Shown: positions 1 through 6,600 of the stretch, in pieces
How the letters are laid out: every line of letters starts with the position of its first letter
Position numbering within the stretch: the stretch's first letter is position 1
Assembly: GCA_017546745.1 (NCBI GenBank)
Contig: JAFYRZ010000203.1
Coordinates: 1 to 8,695 of the forward strand
Reading direction: 5' to 3'
DNA length: 8,695 bases
Source: Clostridia bacterium
Lineage (GTDB): Bacteria > Bacillota_A > Clostridia > Oscillospirales > CAG-272
Notes under the pieces: generated by a model
What the model saw: only the letters and a program-made list of their open reading frames with translations
What the model was told of the DNA's origin: nothing
Database searches by the model: none
Program-made: the position numbers and the translations under genes

Positions 1-2908
1 CCTCGATAAGCTCGGGGGTGAGGTTTTTGTCGATAACGACGGTAACACCTCTGTCGCCAAGCGACTCGAAGCCCTCCTTCTTGGTCATCTCGATAAGAAG
101 ATCCTCCTTGGTAAGAGAAACGTCTGCGTCGGGAATATCAAGCTTCAACGCACCCGTCGCCTCAAGCTCGTCCATTGCGGCATTTCCGTCAAGGGTCTGA
201 AGGATGTTACGGATAGCACCGAGATACTTACCGTACTTAGGTCCGACGGTACGAAGCTGGGGCTTAAAGGTATAGGTGGTAAACTCGCGCACGTTGTCGG
301 TGAACTCAACGCACTTAACGTTAAGCTCCTCCGCGATGATCGAGATAAACTCGTCGTCGGGGGTCTTTTCCGCCTTAACGTACATCTTTGCAACCGGCTG
401 GCGGTTCTTGATAGCGGCCGCGTTACGGCAGGCTCTGCCGAGAACGACAACGTCAACGACCTCGTCCATATTCTCCTCAAGGCTCTTGTCGATAAGCGCC
501 TCGTCTGCCACGGGGAAGTCGCAAAGGTGAACCGAATCGGGCGCACTCTTGTCAACCGAGCAAACGAGGTTTCTGTAAATATCCTCTGCCATAAAGGGGA
601 TAAAGGGCGCGGAGATCTTCGCCATGGTAACAAGGCAGGTGTAAAGGGTCATATACGCGTTAACCTTATCGGCAGGCATATCCTTTACCCAGAAGCGCTC
701 ACGCGAGCGACGAACGTACCAGTTAGAAAGCTGGTCTACGAAGTCGTCGAGAACGCGGGTAGCCTCGGTGATCTTGTAATTTTCAAGATAATTGTCAACC
801 GCCTTAACGGTAGAGTTAAGCTTGGAAAGGATCCACTTATCCATTACGGAAAGGCTATTCTTATCAAGCGTGTACTTCGTGGGGTCAAAGCCGTCGATAT
901 TTGCGTAAAGAACGTAGAACGCATAGGTGTTCCAAAGCGTTCCCATAAACTTTCTCTGTCCCTCAACTACCGCATCGCCAAAGAAGCGGTTAGGAAGCCA
1001 GGGCGCGGAGTTAGAGTAGAAATACCAGCGGATAGCGTCTGCGCCGTACTTTTCAAGCGCCTCAAAGGGGTCGACCGCGTTGCCCTTGGACTTGGACATC
1101 TTCTGTCCGTCCTTATCGAGAACGTGGCCGAGAACGAGAACGTTCTTATAGGGCGCGCAATCAAAGATGAGCGTGGAGATCGCCATAAGAGAATAGAACC
1201 AACCGCGGGTCTGGTCAACGCCCTCGCTGATGAAGTTCGCGGGGAACTGGCTCTCGAAAAGCTCCTTATTCTCAAAGGGGTAGTGCCACTGTGCAAAGGG
1301 CATCGAGCCGGAGTCAAACCAGCAGTCGATAACCTCGGGAACTCTCTTCATCTCGCCGCCGCACTCGGGGCACTTAAGGGTGACCGCGTCGATAAAGGGG
1401 CGGTGAAGCTCGATATTCTCGGGGCAGTTGTCGGACATGCTCTTAAGCTCCTCGATAGAGCCGATGGAGTGAAGATGTCCGCAGGAGCATTCCCAAATGT
1501 TAAGGGGAGTACCCCAATATCTGTTTCTTGAAAGTCCCCAGTCCTGGATATTTTCGAGCCAGTCACCGAATCTGCCCTTACCGATAGACTCGGGGATCCA
1601 GTTTACGGTGTTGTTGTTTCTGATAAGGCTGTCGCGCACCTTAGTCATCTCGATGAACCAGGTGTCACGCGCGTAGTAGATAAGGGGAGTGTTACATCTC
1701 CAGCAGTGGGGGTAATCGTGCTCAAACTTGGGAGCGGAGAAAAGCTTGCCCTCCGCCTCAAGGTCGGCGAGGATCATCGGGTCAGCCTTCTTTACGAATA
1801 CGCCGGCATAGGGGGTCTCAGCGGTAAGCTCGCCCTTTCCGTCAACGAACTGAACGAACGGAAGCGAGTATCTTCTGCCGACGCGGGAGTCGTCCTCACC
1901 GAACGCGGGCGCGATATGAACGATACCCGTACCGTCGGACATGGTAACGTAGTTGTCTGCGGTAACGAAGTGCGCCTTCTTGTTCTGCTTCCTTGCAGCC
2001 TCTGCGGTGCAGGTCCAGAGCGCCTCGTACTCTCTGCCCTCAAGCTCGATACCCTTCATTTCACAGAGTATCTCGTAAGCGGGCGCATCCTCGGTCTTAA
2101 GCGAGCCGAGAACGCTGTCAAGAAGCTCCTTCGCCATATAGTAGGTATAGCCGTCCGCCGCCTTTACCTTGCAATAGGTATCCTCGGGGTTTACGCAAAG
2201 CGCGGTATTCGAGGGAAGCGTCCAGGGGGTGGTGGTCCAGGCGAGGAAATAAGCGTCCTCACCTACGCACTTAAAGCGAACGACCGCACTCTTCTCCTTT
2301 ACGCTCTTATAGCCCTGCGCAACCTCGTGCGAGGAAAGGGGAGTGCCGCAACGGGGGCAATAGGGCACGATCTTAAAGCCCTTATAAAGAAGTCCCTTGT
2401 CGAAGATCTTCTTAAGCGCCCACCACTCGGACTCGATAAAGCTGTCGTGATAGGTAACGTAGGGGTCGTTCATATCAGCCCAAAAGCCAACCGTGCCCGA
2501 GAAATCCTCCCACATCTCCTTATATTTCCAAACCGACTCCTTGCAGTGACCGATAAAGGGCTCAAGTCCGTAGCCCTCGATCTGATCCTTTCCGTCGATT
2601 CCAAGCTTCTTCTCAACCTCAAGCTCAACGGGAAGACCGTGAGTGTCCCATCCCGCCTTACGGAGAACTCTCTTGCCCTTCATCGTCTGGTATCTCGGGA
2701 TCATATCCTTGATAACTCGGGTAAGAACGTGACCGATATGGGGCTTTCCGTTTGCGGTAGGAGGACCGTCGAAGAAGGTGAAGTTCTCGCCATCCTTGCG
2801 GATATCGATGCTTCTCTCAAACACGCGGTTTTTCTCCCAGAAAGCGCGCGTTGCCTTTTCTCTTTCAACAAAGTTTAGGTTTGTTGAAACCTTTTCATAA
2901 ACTTCCAT
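1..2908 (-). CDS. ileS: Isoleucyl-tRNA synthetase, type 2 (partial, C-terminus beyond window)
   Basis: Charges tRNA-Ile with isoleucine in the cytoplasm (class I aminoacyl-tRNA synthetase). The frame is open from ATG 2908 to the window edge, 969 codons with no stop or frameshift. Visible in order: HIGH at residues 57-60 (2729-2740) inside ANGKPHIGHVLTR; GWDTHGLPVE; a CPRCGTP cysteine pair; CP1 editing domain with WTTTPW at 224-229 and HIAPAFGEDD ending near 340; cysteine pairs CSC (474-476) and CPEC (513-516); KMSKS at 603-607 (1088-1102); then the anticodon-binding helical domain with WYVRRSRERFW. The HVLTRVIKDMIPRY context and KMSKSKGNAVDPFEALEKYGADA are typical of the type 2 (eukaryote-like) subfamily, usually somewhat over 1000 residues, so roughly 70-100 residues are missing here. 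HIGH is canonical. The start at 2908 is preferred over the in-frame ATG at 2914 because AAAGGA sits 5 nt before it but abuts 2914. Transcribed alone from its own promoter through a T-box leader. Confidence 0.97.
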   Translation of the reverse strand, partial: MEVYEKVSTNLNFVEREKATRAFWEKNRVFERSIDIRKDGENFTFFDGPPTANGKPHIGHVLTRVIKDMIPRYQTMKGKRVLRKAGWDTHGLPVELEVEKKLGIDGKDQIEGYGLEPFIGHCKESVWKYKEMWEDFSGTVGFWADMNDPYVTYHDSFIESEWWALKKIFDKGLLYKGFKIVPYCPRCGTPLSSHEVAQGYKSVKEKSAVVRFKCVGEDAYFLAWTTTPWTLPSNTALCVNPEDTYCKVKAADGYTYYMAKELLDSVLGSLKTEDAPAYEILCEMKGIELEGREYEALWTCTAEAARKQNKKAHFVTADNYVTMSDGTGIVHIAPAFGEDDSRVGRRYSLPFVQFVDGKGELTAETPYAGVFVKKADPMILADLEAEGKLFSAPKFEHDYPHCWRCNTPLIYYARDTWFIEMTKVRDSLIRNNNTVNWIPESIGKGRFGDWLENIQDWGLSRNRYWGTPLNIWECSCGHLHSIGSIEELKSMSDNCPENIELHRPFIDAVTLKCPECGGEMKRVPEVIDCWFDSGSMPFAQWHYPFENKELFESQFPANFISEGVDQTRGWFYSLMAISTLIFDCAPYKNVLVLGHVLDKDGQKMSKSKGNAVDPFEALEKYGADAIRWYFYSNSAPWLPNRFFGDAVVEGQRKFMGTLWNTYAFYVLYANIDGFDPTKYTLDKNSLSVMDKWILSKLNSTVKAVDNYLENYKITEATRVLDDFVDQLSNWYVRRSRERFWVKDMPADKVNAYMTLYTCLVTMAKISAPFIPFMAEDIYRNLVCSVDKSAPDSVHLCDFPVADEALIDKSLEENMDEVVDVVVLGRACRNAAAIKNRQPVAKMYVKAEKTPDDEFISIIAEELNVKCVEFTDNVREFTTYTFKPQLRTVGPKYGKYLGAIRNILQTLDGNAAMDELEATGALKLDIPDADVSLTKEDLLIEMTKKEGFESLGDRGVTVVIDKNLTPELIE

Positions 2909-2919
2909 TTTCATCCTTT
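2909..2919 (-). promoter_or_regulatory. ileS ribosome binding site
   Basis: AAAGGA at 2919-2914 followed by the 5-nt spacer TGAAA and ATG at 2908. An in-frame ATG at 2914 overlaps the SD itself, which leaves no spacer, so 2908 is the probable initiation codon (protein begins MEVYEKVSTN). Confidence 0.75.
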
Positions 2920-2983
2920 CGGCAAAAATTCGTGAATTCTCGCCATTTATGTAAATTTTTATTTGCAAATTTGGGCAAAAAAC

Positions 2984-3005
2984 AAAAAAATCCGCCCGAG
3001 GCGGA
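2984..3005 (-). terminator. T-box-controlled intrinsic terminator (attenuator) of ileS
   Basis: Perfect 6-bp hairpin TCCGCC (3005-3000), loop TCG (2999-2997), GGCGGA (2996-2991), followed directly by seven T (2990-2984) on the minus strand. It lies after the T-box leader elements and 76 nt before the ileS start, so it is the regulated terminator rather than the end of an upstream gene. Its 5' arm is also part of a competing helix (ATTTCCGCC at 3008-3000). Confidence 0.88.
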
Positions 3006-3217
3006 AATCGAATTAACCATCTATTTCACATATCGGACAATATGCGCCAATTTTACGTCTGGCATACGGCATACCCTACTTTTATTTCGGATACGCGGCT
3101 CGGAAGTGATCTTCACACATCGTCCCACATCACCGGCTCTCACCCTCCCCGGCTCTCTTTGGATACAAAACGAGGCTACTCTCTTCGTCTTAGCCTTTAT
3201 AGATTTTATTTTTCTTC
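2984..3217 (-). promoter_or_regulatory. T-box riboswitch, isoleucine specifier, upstream of ileS
   Basis: Senses uncharged tRNA-Ile and permits ileS transcription by antitermination. Elements in order: Stem I base GACGAAGAGAGTAG (3189-3176), whose GAAG pairs with CTTC at 3106-3103; AGAGAG (3158-3153) followed by CCGG, the GGGTGAGAG loop (3145-3137, the GNUG-type element) and a second CCGG; specifier loop GAAGATCAC with codon AUC = Ile (3110-3108); the Stem II/III region CCGAAATAAAAGTAGGGTATGCCG; then TGGT (3019-3016), able to pair with the ACCA 3' end of uncharged tRNA (tRNA-Ile discriminator A). An antiterminator can form from GGCG (3048-3045) plus GAAAT (3027-3023) against ATTTC-CGCC (3008-3000), with a small hairpin CATAT/ATATG (3044-3040 / 3033-3029) at the junction. 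That pairing sequesters the terminator's 5' arm. The usual 14-nt AGGGTGGNACCGCG box is not present as such: only TGGT is recognisable, with AGA before it. The leader spans about 309 nt to the start codon. Confidence 0.87.
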
Positions 3218-3223
3218 CTATTT

Positions 3224-3251
3224 ATTATATCATAATTTCAGAAAAAGTCAA
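3224..3251 (-). promoter_or_regulatory. Sigma-A-type promoter of ileS (extended -10)
   Basis: TTGACT (3251-3246), 16-bp spacer, TATAAT (3229-3224) preceded by TGA, giving the extended -10 form TGnTATAAT. Flanks are A/T-rich, including an A/T tract upstream of -35. Predicted transcription start is near 3217, immediately before the T-box Stem I. Placement between the upstream operon's terminator and the T-box makes this the dedicated ileS promoter. Confidence 0.85.
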
Positions 3252-3280
3252 TATTTAATTTAAAAGTTGTTTTTTATAAC

Positions 3281-3295
3281 CTTAACTCGGTTAAG
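3281..3295. repeat. Small palindrome upstream of the ileS promoter
   Basis: CTTAAC (3281-3286), TCG, GTTAAG (3290-3295): a perfect 6-bp inverted repeat with a 3-base centre, ending about 30 bp upstream of the -35 hexamer. It has no T-tract on either side, so it is not a terminator. It could be a protein-binding site or chance; nothing in the sequence decides. Confidence 0.35.
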
Positions 3296-3309
3296 CGAAC
3301 CATATCGGA

Positions 3310-3335
3310 TTTGTAGGGGCAGGCGTCCCTACGAA
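3310..3335. repeat. Intergenic inverted repeat, dispersed-element type
   Basis: GTAGGG (3313-3318), 8-base GC-rich centre GCAGGCGT, CCCTAC (3327-3332), flanked by TTT and GAA. From general knowledge, short GTAGGGGC...CCCTAC palindromes of this look are scattered through intergenic regions of many Clostridia genomes. In this window it occurs once, so its repetitive nature is inferred rather than seen. It lies in the spacer between terminator and promoter and contains no gene. Confidence 0.45.
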
Positions 3336-3341
3336 TTGCAC

Positions 3342-3370
3342 AAAAAACCGCCGCGGAAATTCCGCGGCGG
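3342..3370 (-). terminator. Intrinsic terminator of the two-gene operon
   Basis: On the minus strand CCGCCGCGG (3370-3362), loop AATTT (3361-3357), CCGCGGCGG (3356-3348), then six T (3347-3342). The stem is 9 bp, all G/C. The plus-strand side lacks a T-run, so it acts on minus-strand transcripts. It starts 38 bases after the stop of the 89-residue gene and separates that operon from ileS. Confidence 0.93.
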
Positions 3371-3388
3371 CTCGGTTGTTAATTTCAT

Positions 3389-3404
3389 TTGCCCATAAGG
3401 GCAA
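3389..3404 (-). other. Hairpin directly after the small gene's stop codon
   Basis: TTGCCC (3404-3399), loop TTAT, GGGCAA (3394-3389) on the minus strand, beginning four bases after the TGA at 3410-3408. No T-run follows in the minus direction, so it is not a second terminator. It could be a 3' stability stem or chance. Confidence 0.4.
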
Positions 3405-3407
3405 TTT

Positions 3408-3677
3408 TCATCGTGCCAACAAATAGTACACCACAACGCCGGCAATTGCGGCAAACGCCACGAGGATCGCTACGAGGCGCGCCTTGCGTCGTCTCATCCG
3501 TCTTCTCACCTCGGGCGAGATGACCTTAGTCTCTCCGGTAAGGGCAGCATACTGCTTCATATACTCCTCAAGCTCGAGGGTGATGCGCTCCTTTTCGTCA
3601 AGCTTTTTTTCGATATCGCGCTCACGCGAGAGGATTATACGCGCGCGGCTTTCGCTTCTGACATATTTATTTCTCAT
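3408..3677 (-). CDS. Small single-pass membrane protein, unknown function (89 aa)
   Basis: I do not recognise a family. Residues 1-50 are highly charged and helical, with a likely coiled-coil stretch (DIEKKLDEKERITLELEEYM, residues 21-40). Residues 58-67 are an arginine cluster (RRRMRRRKAR), followed by one hydrophobic helix, LVAILVAFAAIAGVVVYYLL (68-87), two residues from the end. No signal peptide. By the positive-inside rule the N-terminus faces the cytoplasm and the protein is C-tail anchored. The start is well supported: GGAGGT at 3688-3683 lies 5 nt before the ATG, and the ATG overlaps the upstream gene's TGA as ATGA (3677-3674), which implies translational coupling. The arrangement repeats the C-terminal anchor of its giant neighbour, so the two products probably act together at the membrane (inference). 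Its own stop is followed by the operon terminator. Confidence 0.88.
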   Translation of the reverse strand: MRNKYVRSESRARIILSRERDIEKKLDEKERITLELEEYMKQYAALTGETKVISPEVRRRMRRRKARLVAILVAFAAIAGVVVYYLLAR

Positions 3678-6600
3678 AAAATACCTCCAAATGCTCCGCC
3701 GATAACGCTCCTTACGTAAGCCATAAGCGGCTCTCGGAATACGTAGGCTAATACTGCCGCCGCAACAACGAAGAGAAACAGAATAAACATTATAGCTCCG
3801 CGGTAGAAAAGATTTTTTCTTTCCTTGTGAACTCTTATAGCTCTCGACATGAAGCCTCTTATATCGCGGTCAAGGCTCTTGATGTTCTTTTTCGTCGCCT
3901 TGATGTCCTTAAGAATGAGCTTTCTGCCCGATCTTGAATGTCTTTCGTTCTTATAGCGGTACTTAAACAGCTCGAGATTAGACTCTGCTACTATCTTCTT
4001 ATTCATAAGCGCGAAGATATGAGACTTAGTTACCTCACTGACGTTGTTCAGGTGCTTCACTATATCTGCCGCGCCCCTAAGCCTTCTGTACGTGCGGCGT
4101 GCGGCGTGCATACGCTTTTCCCGGTACTTCTCGCTGACGGGAAGTCCGTGGGGATCAACGTCACTTCCGGTATAGAGCGCAACTATCTCGCAGTTGATCT
4201 TATGCCTTTCATCAAGCAGGGCGATCACGTTTTCCCTGATCCTTGCGACGTCCTCTCTTACCATCATGACCGACTTTTTGTTATGCTCTTCCTCGAGCCT
4301 CGATGCTCTTTTGCCAACGCCCTTAACAGCGCCCCTTGCCAGGGGTACCGTCATGGGATTTGCATAAACGACAGAGTAATATCTCTCGTCGTCGCGCCTC
4401 TGCTCCTCGACCGCGCTAACGCCCTCTCTCTTGAGGCTGCCTATCTTTTTCTTAGCCGCCTTAAGTGATCTTTTTGCGCCGTAGCCGAATCTGTACGCCT
4501 GGTTAACGTTCTCGCTTCTCTCAAGCATCTTTATCTCGTACTCAATTCCCTTGGAAACCGAGTCGATATCCACGGAGAGCTGCTTTCCGATCGTTTCGGC
4601 AAGCTGTGCGCGAGAGGCAAAGGTAGTGGTAGAAACCGCCTCCTCGACGGTAATTCCGGGCTTAAGCACGACGACGTTCTCGTCCCCGGGAGCCTTAAAA
4701 CCGCGGGTGTAGGTGATATCGGGGATAGGAGGAAATCTCTTGCCCTCAAGCACGAGAGAAGCTATCGCGGGATCGATATGCGTGATAGGCTTAAGGGTGA
4801 TAGACGTGTACGCATCGGCAATAGTATTGTAGTCCGAGATAGCCGCGCGAAGTCTTTCGCTGTAAAGCTTCTTATACCTCTGGCTATCCGAGCGCACTGC
4901 CTGGCGAAGAATGTCAACGATAATATCGATACGGCTCTTACACTCGATAAGTGCGTCAAGCGTGAGGGTGATCTTCTCGTTGCCGTCGGCACTATGCGCG
5001 CGCTTAAGAAGTCCGCGCATTCTCGATTCCTTAACTCGCTCTACTCTATCGCTCTTCTCCGCGTACTTGCGAAGACCCTGGTCGTCAAGCATCTGCACCA
5101 CGCTTGCGCGGTAGGAGGCGGGTGTAGAGGTTACTATTCCAACGCCTATCTTTCTCTCAAGATTATCCTTAGCGTCAAGCATCGCGATGCTTGCGATATC
5201 AACAGCCTCGCGGGTCTTTTCCGCGTAAGCGCGGACGCGCTTTACGCTCTCCATAGCGTCGCGCTCGTAGCTTGATGCCTGAGACGCTATGTACTCTGCC
5301 TTATTTCTCTGCTCCTCAGCGAGACCGGCATAGTATGCCGCCATCTTCACCGAGTTATCCGACTTACCTGCGGAATCCCCCGCAAGGTCGCGGTAATATC
5401 TTGCGCTCTCGTTGTTGTTCTTAGCGCTTACGGAGTAGCTCTCTGCGAGGCGCTTCATATACTCCGCCATCTCGGAATGGCTCTTTGCCTCCATAGCGGC
5501 GCTCTCGGCAAGCTCGCTGTTATACTGCTCCTTTGCCGCGCTGTTCCACTCCTCAAGGCTCTGCGCCTCGGACACGGCTTCCGCCTCTCCGACAGCCCCG
5601 GCTATACCGACCGCTCCGATCGCGTTAGCGGCGACCGCGGCACCCGCGGACTCTGCCTTAGCCACCTCGGCAGTCCTTGCAAGGGTGCTTACCACCCTCG
5701 TGTCGTCACCGTTTTTCTCGATAAATTCCTTTCTGTAAACGATCTCGGGCATGGGAGAATAATCTCTCTGTTGAATGATCGCGTAAGGAATATGCGCGTC
5801 CGCATAGGAGAATTTCTCGTCTGCAACCGCGTTATACTCGTCTATTGCCGCGTTATAGCGGACCATAGCCTCGATTATCTTAAGCTTATAGCTCTCCGCG
5901 CGGCGCTTACGCGAGAAGCTTACCGCATAGGTAAGACCCTCGATACGGCGGTTTACGATCTCGCGCAAAAGAACGATGCGCTTAACGAGAAGGCTCACGG
6001 TAGCACCCGCATCGGATGCTGCTATCCTCCTTGCCGTCAGGGCGAGCTCGCGCTCTACGAGATGCTCCGCCTTCTTAAGCCTTGCGTCAAAGGCGCGTAT
6101 CCTGCTACCGCGATCGACCTTAAGCTTACCGAACACCCTTGCGGTGTTTACGGGCAGTGCGATAGGTCTGTCGATAGAGAGAGGAAGCGAACCGAGCTTC
6201 GCCTCGATAACGTACCTGCCCTCGTCGGTAGACTGCTCTGCCGCAACCTTGTCGAGCGTCGGGAATACGAATACCTCTCCGTCTCCCGAGGTCAGGCTCG
6301 AGAGGTCGGCAAGCTCAACGAATCTCTCGCGCCAAAGAAGCTCGGGTATTACCTGATAGCTTCTGCCACTTACGATATCCTCACCGAGGGTGGGGGAGAT
6401 CTTTATGAGCTTGATGCCGGTCGCATCGTCGTATTCGGTTATATCGTCGTTATAATTCTGCACCGCGGAAAGCAGCTTTTCCTTGCACTCGGGAATATAC
6501 TCCTTTGCATCAAGCCTGTACGCGGCAATAAGAGAATCTCTATCGATCGCAACGATCCTCGCGTGGAGCATGGCGCTGTTAAGTATCGCCCTGTTATACG

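Noticed and set aside
2729..2740. Altered HIGH motif that would mark a mupirocin hyper-resistant IleRS
   Set aside because: The motif reads canonical H-I-G-H. Type 2 enzymes can be less mupirocin-sensitive as a class, but nothing here indicates hyper-resistance.
527..2878. Plus-strand frames of 334 and 390 codons opposite ileS
   Set aside because: They are antisense to an unmistakable IleRS with HIGH and KMSKS in frame; no promoter or SD supports them.
2911..2946. Eleven-residue minus-strand frame (MARIHEFLPKG) ending in ATGA overlap with the 2914 ATG
   Set aside because: No SD precedes its ATG, the length is within chance, and T-box control already explains the leader. It is not called as a leader peptide.
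2851..3258. Plus-strand frame of 135 codons across the ileS upstream region
   Set aside because: It covers the start of ileS, the T-box leader and the promoter on the opposite strand. The translation is low quality and there is no SD.
4307..4330. P-loop-like GAVKGVGKR in the giant protein
   Set aside because: The spacing and the residue after GK do not match GxxxxGK[ST], and no Walker B or other nucleotide-binding element is visible.
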